Shown: piece by piece, positions 34,153-48,828 of the stretch | Layout: every line of letters begins with the position of its first letter | Position numbering within the stretch: position 1 is the first letter of the stretch | Origin: Sphagnum compactum | Lineage: Eukaryota > Bryophyta > Sphagnopsida > Sphagnales | Assembly (NCBI GenBank): GCA_965153455.1 | Contig: OZ234493.1 | Span: forward strand, 36,260,213 to 36,324,212 | DNA length: 64,000 nucleotides | Direction: 5' to 3' | Program-made: the position numbers and the translations under genes | The notes under the pieces: model-generated | Seen by the model: only the letters and a program-made list of their open reading frames with translations | What the model was told of the DNA's origin: nothing | Databases searched by the model: none

Positions 34153-36149
34153 AAACTCCACACCGCCCCGAGCTATCCCAGAAGAACCCCAAACTAGGGG
34201 TAGGTTACTGGGCCCCAGATTGACTCAAACTGGAGAGGAAACAAGAAGTCGGGATGAAAAGCAGTGTGCAGGTCAAAAAACAAACAGGGGACCGACTTAT
34301 GAGTTTTCTGACCTAACCTTCCCCCCGAGTTTTGAATTTGCCTTACCTACACTTCATTAAATCAAAGCCTCGACAGAATAAGATCCTGTGAATCTTCTGA
34401 ACTGATGTCCAATTTCATGGAAGGGGTACTCAATTTTGTGGACTCATGTTTTATGGGTACTTTCAAATTGGGGATGACACTGGGTTTGAGAAGGTCAAAC
34501 TAGGGCCCAAACACAGGGTGAGTTTACAGTTACCACATGGGTCAATCATTGTGACTGGCCAATAAAAAAATTGGAAACTTTTTTTTTTTTTTTTTTTAGG
34601 TTTTTAGCTTGGATCTTTTGCTAATGAATTAACTATAGATTATCTATTATTGAAAGATGCTCAAAAAAATATACAAGAAAAAAAAAGTTTTGAAACCTAT
34701 TAACTTTCATTAATAATTAGACTGATTAGTTGCTAAATGCATCAAAAAGTTTTTTTTTTTTGATTATTTGTAATGAGCCCCTTTGATTTGGCCATCACAA
34801 ATAAAAAGTTGTGAAACTTTTGACATGCCTTCGCATTTTGGACACTCCAAACTATAGAAATGTTACCCTTTCATGGCTTGGCACATAGGTTATAAGGATT
34901 TAACTTTCAACAAAGATCCAATAAAGTGTGGTAATATCCATCTTGGGAACACATTGGGTACTTGGTAACATGTTGGGAATGCATTAGGAACATGGTGAGA
35001 ATACATTGTGATCTTGATTTGAACATAATGAAACCTCCGTGCTCACACATTATGAACAACAAAATTCAATAAATGCAAAGCCCACATTTTCACTGCTCCT
35101 ACCTGTACAGCTACTATAATTTCTCTCGAACCTTGTGCATAAAATGCTGCGATTCAGCATTTCGTACTGTGTTTCAGCATTTCAGACTGAGATTTAATAA
35201 AATTTCCTTACTTTGTGGATACCACTAAAAGAGGGGGTAGGGGGTGAAAGGAGGCCCAAAGACAGGGTGACTTTATGGAATCCTTTAACTTGTGTAGTGT
35301 TATCCAAAGGCTCATTTATGAAACCTTATCAAGACATGATTATCCAACATCTTGGGTTTTGAAGAGAATTTTTTAATATATATGAAATCTCGTTGGAATT
35401 TAATAAACTAGGCTTGGAGCTTATTATATACTAATGCGATGCATTTTATGGATTGGAACTTTCAAAAGGTTAAATGGTTTAGCACATGATCCTTAATAGA
35501 AATGGTGAGGTTGTGAGGGGTTCAAACAACTACGGTTATGTGAGGACATTTAATATATACCAAAAGCCAACCACAACTTTAGTTTCAAACCATCAAAATT
35601 AATTACACTTAAGGATGTGTTTACATGTGTCCTTCCCCCTTGTGTGCCACTTTATCCTTTTCCATTTTCAAGTGTTCACTGTCATATCAACCTCTATTTG
35701 AGGTTATTTCATTGCATTTGTTTGTTCATTGTTCTTTTTGTTTTGGAATATGTAGTGACATTGTTTTGCGACGATTAGGTTGTAATGGGGTAAGATTTTT
35801 TTTTTTCACATTTCTCTTCATTTGTTTTATTTTGTGACTTATTAGTTTGAAACCATTTCAAAGCAAATATTTCCAATGGTTAAATGAGATGAATGTGCAC
35901 ATTTTTCGGTGGAAGACATTGACCACAGAGTGGAACAAAATTGTAAGCAATCACATTTACACATTTTGGTTTTCAATAATTGTTTCATTTGTTTTAAAAT
36001 TTTAAGTTTGGATTTGTAATAGTTTTAATAGTTTTCTAAAAGTGTTTTGAGCCTTGATGATTTTTGATTTCTGTAGCAACATGTTGATCAAAAGAACTTT
36101 AATTAATAATTGTTTTAAATCAATATAAAAGATGTTAAGAGTAGTCACA
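34153..36149. other. Intergenic DNA after the dioxygenase gene
   Basis: 3' flank and AT-rich DNA. Poly-T runs are at about 34580-34598 and 34750-34760. No gene or RNA recognised. Confidence 0.65.
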
Positions 36150-38480
36150 AGGGGCCTTAGAAGACAATTAAAATTAGGAGTACCATAACAACCCGTTCAT
36201 GAAATGATTCAATCACAAGAATAATTATGTTCTCAAGTTGAGGGAATTCAAGAATTTGATGTTCCTAGCAATGAGCTTGAACAACTGGTTACAATAGATT
36301 TACCTATTCATCACATATTAACAGAGTAGGAAAAAAGAAGGGAACCACAAGTACCTTCAATTGGTCGATTTTGACATCCCAGTAGTCATCCCAACAATGG
36401 AGGCCAAACGCACAATCGGGTGGACACAACATCGTACCTGTTCAACATGTTGATGAAGTAACCTTGTAACACAAAAGTGGCAATTTGCAACACCCGATTA
36501 TCACATTCCCAAAGCTACTGTACGATTTTGATAAACATTGGTCGTTGAGTACTAGACATCTATATCGGTCCCTGTTTTGAATCCAATTATAATATATTCA
36601 GAATACGTAATCAATTCTTAAACTAGTTGGAATAGCTATGCAACTTGGAACGAAAACCTTCACACAGATCTAGTTCTCAACAACATGTAGAATCGATGGA
36701 CGTGGTCATATTATCTGTTACTGTCCAACAAACACAACCTGTCATTCAAGGTGTTTGGTTGAGTAACCACATGTTCAGCGAAGTATACCGGTTATGAACC
36801 CATAGCCCACCATTCAAATTGCATTAACCAGTGCATATTGTCAATAGGTTGAACATGAATTCAAGAATTGTCCTTTTGTGGATGATAAATTGAAATGATT
36901 AATGAGAGAAGAACTCAAAACTTCTCTATCACTTGCTACAATGAGCACACTAGTGATATTAGTTGGTGTACATGTGCAACAAATCCAATCACAGCTGGGT
37001 TTGGGTATTCACCCAACATTGGTTAGTCAACACCTAGGTTGGTAGCAACTTGTTGCACCATTGATAGCAAGACAACCATGTCCATCATATCCAATGTGGT
37101 ATAATATGGTTCCACTTTTTGTAACCATGGATGCTTACATGTATTCTATGTATTATTATGGAATCAAAGGACCTGATCCATTGATTTTTGGAAGAAAAGA
37201 GAGATATGTAGTCGATACTACCCAAATAGAATCGGTGCCACATGTTGAACCACTAGAGCAGACTCAATATCTTGCTAGAATACCAACTTCAGGATTCAAG
37301 CAACTAGTTTTAATTCTTAGATGTGTACATGTTTAATAAACAACGACACCAATATTACCTGTTAACATACATGTTGCCAATGGACCACATGTCCATGGTA
37401 ATGATGTTTTATTTTAGTAGTCAATAAAGACTAATTCACATCCACAGCCAGGTGGAAAATCGCTTGGAGGTTCGCCTAATGGAAAATCACAAAGAGGAAG
37501 AGGATCACCTAACTGAAACCCATTTGAAGGACTACCACCTAATCCACCTGTTGGATTTGATGGATGGCCGACACCTGATCCAAGAATAATCATGCCACCA
37601 TGGTACCTAATGGTAGTAGTTTGATCTGAACCAACTAGTAAACTACCATATATCAAAAACTTCAATATCCAACATACATGAAGGATACTAATCTTGATGC
37701 TCACATCGAAGTTTTCAAAAAAATAATAAAGTTAATGGGGGAATTGTGGAAGTTGATATCAATTTATTTGGTTTCACTTTACAAAATAGTATCTTGGAAT
37801 AGGGCGAAAATTTTGTACAAGATCATCCCAATTGTGCTTTTGAAGAGTTGGAACAAGTGTTTTGCAAATGTTTTTGAATTGTGAAGAACAATGAAAAAGT
37901 TTATATGTAGTTGAGGAACCTCCAACAACAAGTTGGTGAACGGGTAAAGGTCTATTATGAGTGTTTGTTAAATTTGCTAGTTGTTTGCAAGTGAAGGCTA
38001 CCAATGTGTTCTTTACTACTATTTTCAGAGCAGGTTTGCAACCATATCTTAAACTAGCAATAGTAGGTATAACAAGACATACCCTTATCAAACATAAAAA
38101 AGTTGTAGTGATCTGTAAAGAAAGTGGACCAGTCATAGCAAATTACAACATTTAGATAACTCGCCCAAAAGTGCAAACTTGTTGCACAACTTATAGTTAC
38201 TTATACTATTGCTAAACAATAGCTTACTTGTTCAAATTGTGATAAAATTGGTCATGCTAAAGAAACTTGTCACAATAAGAAAAGAGAAAAACTTGTAATA
38301 CCTATTATTCCCACCATAGTTGTTGAATCGGTAGTTGAAGTTACTACACAACTTGTTAAACTAACTAAACTACCATTGAAATATCCCTGCATTATCTATT
38401 CTAACTTTAAACACCATGCACCTAATTGTCCTAGAAACACAGAAGTTTAAAAAATGTTTCACACTAAACCAACCACTACT
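36150..38480 (+). pseudogene. Decayed LTR-retrotransposon gag region
   Basis: Remnant of a retrotransposon nucleocapsid/gag gene, broken by stops and frameshifts. A degraded zinc-knuckle-like stretch (GRGHIICYC) is near 36700. A Pro/Tyr-rich linker is open at 37061-37336 (RQPCPSYPMWYNMVP, then YGIKGPDPLIFGRKERYVVD). The gag capsid-like part at 37678-38155 includes DTNLDAHIEVFKKIIKL and, after a frameshift, VKATNVFFTTIFRAGLQPYL. A clear CCHC knuckle, C-SN-C-DKIG-H-AKET-C, lies at about 38229-38270, followed by a second, damaged one near 38380-38430 (KHHAPNCPR). No reverse transcriptase, integrase or flanking LTRs were found, so this is an internal fragment. The Ty3/gypsy-like assignment is a guess from the gag style. 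Confidence 0.72.
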
Positions 38481-39792
38481 ACCACTATAGTAGCAAAACC
38501 CTCTAAACTTGATAATGTAATAGTTAATGTAGTTGTTGTCACGACATGTAGCCAAATAGTAGAACAATAGGTGCTTAGAAAACATGAACCGATGAAGAAG
38601 CTTGTGTTGGGCAAACATTAGCCTTCAATGTTTATTGTAGATGTTTTTGCTTCTTTGATCTTTTTCAATTGCATGTATGAAATTGTTGGTTGCACGTTTT
38701 CAATCCAATTCAATTCCCTTTTGTATTTGGTAGCTTTTGGTTGCACATTTATTGATGTGAGATATTCCAGGCTCGAATTGACAAGAGATCCTTGACATTG
38801 TGCAGATGTAAATTTTCATGCTGATTGTTCTTGAATCAATAAATGAAGGATTAGGCTATTTGGATTATAATTCTTGAATTTTAAAGAGTTCAATTTTGTG
38901 AAATAACAGTTGCAACCGCAAAAATAGTTATTAGGGAAATAACAAGCCCATAAAACAAATGAATGTAGCCTGTCAAACAGCCACAAGAAAACAAATTCAA
39001 TGAAGGCATGCTTAGTTGGGACAACACCAGACTTTCCTTGTGTTAAGTGTTGCAAAAATGTCCAAGTAACATTTCCAAAGGATATGCCTGATTTGTTTGT
39101 TGGAAGCAAGGTATGAAGAGCATATAACATATAACCTTGTCTGAGTGTACAGGAAAAGTGATGCCAAAAAAATTTGAACACCTGCTGCCCTCAGCATTCA
39201 GAATGGTTTTAAATAATAACTCCACCACAAGAAAGCAATTGTGGTATAGAGCATAGAAGGTGAGTTGCATCAAGAAGCGGATGCAAAAAATCCTCCATTG
39301 TGATGGAGCTGTCCTCATGCACCACCATCTTGTTAACAGAGAACACACTAAAATCAGAAAAAAACAAAAAACAAAAAAACTTTGAGGCACATGTAAGAAG
39401 AGTAGAGCCAATTATGGTGCACTAAAATCCTACACTCTGATTCATGGGCTCAAATGGAATCATCTGATGGTATAAGGTTCAGTATCACATATACTGTTTT
39501 CGGCAACAAGGTATCTCAGCTTCCACAAGAAGTTTTAGACCCGCAGCATGGCCTTTCAAGGCACCTGTACTTTAGGTAATGGCACATCTGCAAGTTGTTG
39601 ATCACTGAATCTACCCTTTATATGCTGTAGTTGGAAGGAAATAGTTACTGGCTAACTTCGCAACAGAAGAACAGTAAATGAAAAAAAAAGAAGTTTTCAT
39701 TCTCTAACTTCAAGTCTGCATCAGTTGAAACTGCCTATGTTTGCTGATCATGCCTTCTCCACAATGCACAACATGAGTGCTTGGAATGGTCA
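38481..39792. other. Gap between gag remnant and RBX1
   Basis: The left part is the end of the decayed retroelement and AT-rich DNA; the right part (about 39400-39792) is probably the RBX1 3' UTR on the minus strand. No independent gene recognised. Confidence 0.55.
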
Positions 39793-42063
<2,271 letters not shown>

Positions 42064-42300
42064 CTCTTCTTCTTCTTATTCTTCTTCTTCTTCTTTCCCT
42101 CCTCCTCCTCCTCCTCCTCCTCCCCCTCCCTCTTCCCCCTACCCCAACCTAGCCCCCAAAGCCTTGTTCTCCACTCCTCCACTTTGACCTCCTCCGTGTT
42201 CACCACCACCTATTGAGGCATAATAATCTCTCTTCCACTGCAGTTTGAAAGGCAAGCTACGGCCTCCTCTTATCACGCCGCTCTTGCAAACTCGTGGCGA
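42064..42300 (-). promoter_or_regulatory. RBX1: RBX1 leader with CTT/CCT tract
   Basis: (CTT)n at 42064-42095 and (CCT)n with C-rich text at 42099-42140, read on the plus strand; on the transcribed strand this is a GAA/GGA-rich leader just upstream of the start codon. The region to about 42300 is GC-richer and likely holds the promoter. Confidence 0.5.
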
Positions 42301-42668
42301 TGAGAATCAAATGGGAGGAAAGTTCAAGAGCGCCAAACCCTAAAGTAGTAGTCTTTGTGCTGCATTGCCGGTTCAATTTGTAACCCTAATTCACGACGAA
42401 TTCCGAACCCCAAAAATATTTCAGTGCAGGCTACCGAAAGCCTCAGGGTGGGGGCATGCTCAAAAATAAAGGGCCTAGGACTAGCTGGTTGTTGAGTTCA
42501 ATCCTGGCATTTTGGGAATGGACCACATTTGTGGAAGGACTTCACCCATTATAAAATATTGTCGCATTTAAAAAAGTAAAAATTGATTCCTCATGGAGCT
42601 GAAAAAATCTTGTTTGTCGACATCGCAAGAATAATAACTTACATAATTTGAAAGGTACTTTTCAATTT

Positions 42669-42966
42669 AAAAATTTTAAATTCACACCTTTTTTGGTTAA
42701 ATTCAGACCTTTCTGATGTTCAAGTTCAAAAGCCCTTGGTCGTGGTCAAGAAACAGGGCAGACCTGCAGGCTCTAAGAACAAGACAAGCACGACCAGAGA
42801 CAAGTCTCACTCTGAATACGTGGAAGGACGCAAGTGTGGGGTCTGTGGTCAATCAGGGCACACGAGAACTTGCCCGCAGAAGTAATTGAACTGATAAAGG
42901 AACATACTCTTAAAGTTTAATCTGCATAAAATCGGACGGGCGAAGGGTGTGAATTTAAAATTTTCC
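42669..42966 (+). mobile_element. Short inverted-repeat element carrying a zinc-knuckle coding remnant
   Basis: AAAATTTTAAATTCACACC at the left (about 42669-42689) is matched in reverse by GGTGTGAATTTAAAATTTT at 42946-42964, so a 19-bp inverted repeat brackets about 295 bp. The element may be a non-autonomous DNA transposon or a deletion derivative that kept the end of a host or transposase gene. Target-site duplications were not identified. Confidence 0.5.
42682..42885 (+). pseudogene. C-terminal remnant with AT-hook and CCHC zinc knuckle
   Basis: Open frame ending in TAA at 42883-42885 and reading ..KKQGRPAGSKNKTS.. and ..GRKCGVCGQSGHTRTCPQK. GRPAGSKNK is an AT-hook-like motif, and CGVCGQSGHTRTC is a CX2CX4HX4C zinc knuckle. 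This pairing at a C terminus is typical of MULE/FAR1-type transposase-derived proteins, but the catalytic part is absent. Codon content is GC-richer than the AT-rich surroundings, and the reading frame has no lesion over its last 60 codons. Confidence 0.55.
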
Positions 42967-45759
42967 TTTCAATTTCTTGAAATAATTTTCAGTAGTTGGA
43001 AGTTACTCATTAATCTGTTCTTTCTCGCTGTCCCTATCAATACAACGTTGTCTCTTTCTATAGTGTCGCTATCACAATGTCGTGACAATACTTTACTTAG
43101 CGAAAAAGTTTGTCAGCACACTCTTTTATATATAAAATACAAGGTGAATATTGTCATGAACTTAGGTTGTGACAGGGTTCTTACACCTACTCCTTAAAAG
43201 TGGGGGAATCTCACATTATAAACAAGCATACTTTTTTTTTAATTTTAAAAAAATAGGTGTAAATTTTTTCGTTTTGTGGGCTTACCTATTGTGAAACACG
43301 AGTCGAATATTGTTGTGAATTTAAACATATATAAATCATGAGATGTAGGAAGGGGAGGTTTCATTAAACATAAACAATAAAATTTTTTATAAAAAAAATT
43401 CAAAAAACATATTAAGTTTTTTTTTGAAAAAATGAGTTATTTAGAAAAAATAAGAATATTTTTTATTTAGTTGACTTCAACACAAATTTAATTTAATATT
43501 TTATTTTGTTGAAGTTTTTGAAAAAAAAAAACCTTGTTGTCAAAAATTTCAAAAGTTTAGATTGGAGGAATTTGGAATCAAAGTTTGGCCTAGTATATTA
43601 GTTGTGAACACACTGGCCATCAGAACAATAAGGGAACTTTGAAATTGAGTTAGAATTTAATATGTAAATTCCTTATACATGGTGAAAGTTCAAAATTAAG
43701 AACTCACATGGCGGTTCATAAATTTTAAAATAAATAAATAATTTAACATTTGTGTGCCAAACTTGCCCATGTATTATAGTAGTTGGATAGAAGTTTGTAA
43801 AAAAACTTAGTTAATGGAGGTTTACAAAAAAGGTTCATAATTTATTAAAAAAATCATTGTTAACAAATGTTTTTTAAAAAATGATTGAAGGAAATTTTAA
43901 AAAGATATGGTTGGCGAAAAACTTTTTAAAAATATGGTTAATGAGAATTTATAAAAAGTTTAGTTGATGAGTTTTTTAGAAATGTTGCCCGGGGAAGTCA
44001 TTTCCATTTCCTTACAAATGGCGTGCATAAAATATGTAGGGTTTCATGTATTGAAAAGTCATTAATTTTTAACATTTAAATGTAAATAAGGTGCCAATAA
44101 TCCATATATATGCCTAACATATATGGTTGTGGTTAATGCATTTTGACTTTGTGGGTAAGTTGCACAAGAGTTATAAGTGATAATTACCTTGTAACTAATG
44201 TAAATGCAACATTCAATTAGCAACTACCTTACAACTAATGTACAACCTTGATGCTTTATGATCATGCCATGTGTATGCATTGCTGCCATTCATTGATGAA
44301 CTAACATTTTTACCTTTTTTGTAACTAGTTATCAACTATGGTTCTTGATGATATAATTGGTTATTTTACTAAGTTTTCACTATATAAATAGTACGATTCC
44401 ATTATTTTGGAATTGTGATTAGACTCCAGTAATGATCAACCTTCAATTTTGTTGTCAGCTAAAATATCACATCAACAAACTATATAATTAATTGAAAATG
44501 TAGTCTTGAAATACGATTGAAAGAATGTGTACATTATCTTATCGACTCCATTGGGATGTACCTGTAGATCTTCCTTTATAAACCTTGATCTTTTCTATCT
44601 AAATGCTTCATCTATAAAAACTAGATTGATTCTTTTGACAACAACTCAGACCCCACAAGGCTTGCACCTTGGGTTGTGGGTGACATTGTCATGGGTGTAT
44701 GTAGCCATGTGGCATTGGCATCAATGCCACTTGATTTGGCAAATCTATCCAACATGAGGTAGGAAGATTGAGGTTCCATGTGTACCATAACCTTCCAATA
44801 TGGATTTTGTTTTTCATTTAAGAATAATACATGTTGGGCTTGGGTGGGGAAAATAAATGGTGTATGTGCACACCACATAGAGTAGCAGTAGTGCACTACT
44901 TGCTAGAAGACTCCAATGCAAATTTGCACACACATAAACCCGCAACTTCAGTCTTGACAGGGTGCTGAACCCAAACTTAGGTAGTTTATCACGAAGTGTA
45001 AAAGGGGGGAAGGATTCTTACACTTATTCCTTAAAAGTGGGGGTGATTTTATACCTTTAATCAGGTGTAAGATCTTGCCCATTTTAACCCCTAAATACCT
45101 AATTTTTTTTACAATGATTTTACCCATGTTTGAAGCTAAATTGGTTAGATATATTTCAATTTAATCGTCCATGAATTCTTAACAATTGAATTCAAATTTT
45201 ACACATTTAAAAATCTTTGGTAAAAATGAAATAGCCAAGATCAAGAAAGGAATAATAAGATCACAAAGCTAAATTGAATTCATGTAAGATCAGGCAAGTT
45301 TTGCCCAAGGTTGGATTTGAATTTCACCAACCACACAAAGAATTTTAAGATGAAATTAATGCATGCATTTTAATATGGCATTCATAATGACCAAGTTAGG
45401 CATTAACCAAAAACATTTCAAACCAAAATGTTGTTCCTCACATAGAAATGAAACCTTGCAATTTTTAGAATGTAAATATAAGGATTTTTCAAAACAAGAA
45501 ACAACTTGAAAGGAATCTTGGTGTTACAACTCTTGGATCAGCTCATGAATGAGTTTCCAAAATAGACCCTAGTACCCACATATGATTATCACAACCAAAT
45601 CCACACATGGAAATTCTCATTCAACCATTTAAAAGCTTTTAAAAAGGCTTATTGAATCCCAAAAGCAAAATTGGAAAACATTTAAATTTCCATTGCCCAT
45701 GATGCACCCCCAATTTTGTGGAGTGATTTTGTTGGTAAATAACCAAGTCTTTGATTTTA
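42967..45759. other. AT-rich intergenic DNA
   Basis: Long A/T homopolymer-rich desert. Two short related strings, CTTACACYTAYTCCTTAAAA plus GTGGGG, occur at about 43180 and 45020, suggesting fragments of one repeat. No gene recognised. Confidence 0.65.
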
Positions 45760-47050
45760 GTTTAATAGTGAAATGGTTAAATTCAATGATTTAAACTAAT
45801 GGTTAAACTTAGTGATTAGACTAATCAATTTAAACTAATGGCTAAATCTAGTGCTTAAACCTAGTAGTTAAATTCAATGACTTAAACTAATGGTTAAACT
45901 TAGTGACTAAACTATATGATTTAAACTAATGATTAGACGTAATGGCTAAACCTACTAGCTGAACTTAACAACTTAAACTAATAACTAAACCTAATGGTTA
46001 AATTCAACGATTTAAACTAATGGCTAATCTTAGTGGTTAAATTCAACAATTTAAACTAATGGTTAAACTTGGTGATTAAACGCATTGATTTAAATTAATG
46101 GTTAAACCTAATGGCTAAACTCAACAACTTAAATTAATGGTTAATCTTAGTGGTTAAACTCAACGATTTAAACTAATGGTTAATCCTAGTGGCTAAACCC
46201 AATGACTTAAACTTAGTGGTTAAATTCATCAACTTAAATTAATGGTTAAACTTACTGGTTAAACTCATCAACTTAAATTAATGGTTAAACTTGTTGGTTA
46301 AACTCATCGACTTATATTAATGGCTAATTTTAGTGGTTAAACTCAGTGACTTAAACTAATGGCTAAACCTAGTTGTTAAACTTAACGACTTAGACTAATT
46401 GTTAAGCATTGATTAAATTTAATGATTAAATCTAATGGCTAAACATAATGGTTAAATTTAGTTAATAAACTTAATGGTTAAACATAGTATTTAGTTTATA
46501 AACATAATGGCTAAACATAATGGCTAAATTTAGTCAATAAACCTAATGGCTAAACATGTTTCATGGCTAAACCTAGGTTAAACCTTGTGGCAATATCCAG
46601 TGGTTAAACATAATGACTAAACCTTGGTTAAACATAGTATTTAGTTAATAAACATAATGGCTAAACATAATGGCTAAATTTAGTCAATAAACCTAATGGC
46701 TAAACATGTTTCATGGCTAAACGGTTAAACCTTGTGGCAAAATCCAGTGGTTAAACATAATGACTAAACCTTGGTTAAATATAATGTTTAAACTTAGGTT
46801 AAACTTAGTGGTTAAATATAATGGCTAATCTTAAATTAAACTTAGTGGGTAACTTTAGTGGTTAAACATATTAAATAAACTTAGGCTATATTTAATAATT
46901 TAGGTTATACCTATTGACAAAATTTAATGGTTCAATTTAGGTTAAATTTAAAATTAACTTAATGGCTAAAATTTGGGTAAACCTAATGGCTAAATCTAAT
47001 GGCTAAACATAATGGTTAAACCTAATGAATACATTTAGTGACTAAAATTA
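45760..47050 (+). repeat. 1.3-kb degenerate satellite-like array (GGTTAAAC/GGCTAAAC)
   Basis: The whole stretch is built from 10-13-bp modules such as TAATGGTTAAAC, TTAGTGGTTAAAC and CAACGACTTAAAC, combined into loose 40-45-bp higher-order units. More than 80 TAAAC/TTAAA modules are present. A recent 150-bp duplication lies inside it (46481-46630 and 46631-46776). No coding potential. Confidence 0.93.
46481..46776 (+). repeat. 150-bp direct duplication inside the TTAAAC array
   Basis: AACATAGTATTTAGTTTATA at 46481 recurs at 46631, and the following 145 bases match with few changes (including the marker CATGTTTCATGGCTAAAC). Confidence 0.93.
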
Positions 47051-47240
47051 GGTAGGTGAATGGGTGGATAGGGAAATAAATAATATGTTGGTAGGTGGGT
47101 AGGTAAGTAGGTAGGTTGTACAAAAGTGAAAAATTTAGGTAGGTATGTAGGTAGGTAGGTGAAAAGGTATGGGTAGGTAAGTAGGTAAATAAAAGGTAGG
47201 TGGGTGGGTAATATGTAAGTAATTAATTAAATAAATAAGT
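47045..47240 (+). repeat. Degenerate (GTAG)n/(GTGG)n tract
   Basis: About 190 bp of GTAGGTAGGTGGGTAGGTAA-type sequence with AAAT interruptions, adjoining the TTAAAC array. Confidence 0.93.
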
Positions 47241-47288
47241 GGATGAGTACGTAGGAGGCAAATTCATAGGGTAATAGAACATGTTGTA

Positions 47289-47425
47289 TTTGACTAAAGA
47301 TCATTGGCCATTTTGACTAAATGTTCAACTTGATTAAAAAACATTGGCCATTTGAATGAATGTTCAATTTGACTAAAGACCATTGGCTATTTTGACTAAT
47401 GTTATACAACTTGACTATGTGTATT
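47289..47425 (+). repeat. 40-bp tandem repeat, three copies
   Basis: TTGACTAAAGACCATTGGCC and ATTTTGACTAATGTTCAA recur with starts near 47291, 47331 and 47370. Further TGACTA/TAGTCA motifs follow to about 47540. Confidence 0.88.
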
Positions 47426-48299
47426 TAATCAAATGAATCACTATATTCAAGTTGATCAGTCAACAAATACATGTATCATTCAAGCCCTTGGCCTTTAGTC
47501 AAAGTGTACATGTCCATTAGTCAAAATGAAAAGTTAGTCAATTTGAACTTTTTAAAAATCATGAACTGTAGTAGTGATGCCTTGTCACATGCGCAAAAAA
47601 TGGAAAGGGTCACATGTAGGTGTGGAAAAATGTGTGAAATCACAAGAGAATCCATGAGAAATGAAGTTGCATTCAGATTGAATACACATTTTTGGGTGAA
47701 GATTACCTAGCAAGATGTGGGTCCATATGCATTAAACTTAAATTTAAAAGGTTTATTGTCGAGAAATTTAGCTAATTGTTAGTAGTTAAGGTTTGTATAG
47801 ATTTGGAAAAATTGCAATAAAAACTAGAAAAAAAACAACATAATGTGGAAAAAAGACCATATACACACAAAAGCAGAACTTCCCAAACAAATAACTCTTT
47901 TTTGACAATGATAAAACACATTGGGTTTCATCTTAAAAAACTTTGCCTCCAATAGCCATTATTTCAAAGAGGTTATTATCCTCACTTTATAAGGACGCAT
48001 TTCACTGTTTTGACAAATCATTCCCTGCTATTTGTTTATTAGAAAGCCAAACTGCACCCTTGGAAATGTAGTTCAACCTTTCAAAACTTTCGGAATCGAT
48101 GCACACCCGCGCTTGCTTCTTTGAGCTTCTTCAACTGTTGAACCTTTCTAGCCATTCTAGTTGGATCCACGATTTTAAAAGCAAGCCTTGTAGACCCCTT
48201 CCAATTACATCCCTGTTTTCAAAATGAAGGTTTCAAAATTGTTTGTACTTTTATGATCGTCTCATTCACTTCAAGAATTTGTGCATTTTTGAAACATTC

Positions 48300-48712
48300 T
48301 CAATCACTTCAACCTTTGTCATAACTTGAAAAATGTTTTTCTCACAAAACCATAACGACTTCTTTCCTTGCTTTGTTCAACCTTTGTCACATAGGACTAA
48401 AAAATATCCTTTCCACAAAACCATGACTTCTTTTCTTGCTTAATTCAACCTTTGTTACATAGAATTGAGAAACATGCTTCTCACAAAACCATAACAACTT
48501 CTCTCCTTGCTCACTTTAGCATTTGTCACACACTATTGAAAAACGATCTTTTCACTAAACCTATGTGACTTCTTTTCTTGTTCATTTCAACCTTTGTCAC
48601 ACACTATTAAAAAAAATTTATTTTCACTAAACCTATGTAGCTTCTCTCCTTGCTCATTTCAACCTTTATCACACACTATTAAGAAGTGTTCTTCTCACCA
48701 AACCCTAAATAT
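48300..48712 (+). repeat. 70-bp minisatellite, six copies
   Basis: CAACCTTTGTCACACACTAT followed by TTCTCACAAAACCATAACAA and CTTCTTTCCTTGCT. CCTTTGTCA-type anchors lie at 48313, 48381, 48449, 48520, 48591 and 48663, with periods of 68-72 bp. Confidence 0.93.
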
Positions 48713-48828
48713 GCAAAAACAAGAAACTTAGGATGAAACTCAAATTTCACTAGAATTGGTGCATTTTTGAATTTCGACTTGTGTTTTTTTTTGTTTAATG
48801 TGTCATCTTGTCTTTTGGTTAAACACAG

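Noticed and set aside
36150-38480. Intact retrotransposon
   Set aside because: Only gag-type sequence with stops and frameshifts is present; no polymerase, integrase or paired LTRs were seen.
45760-47050. Interstitial telomere array
   Set aside because: Modules resemble CTAAACC loosely, but the plant telomere unit TTTAGGG/CCCTAAA is not tandemly present.
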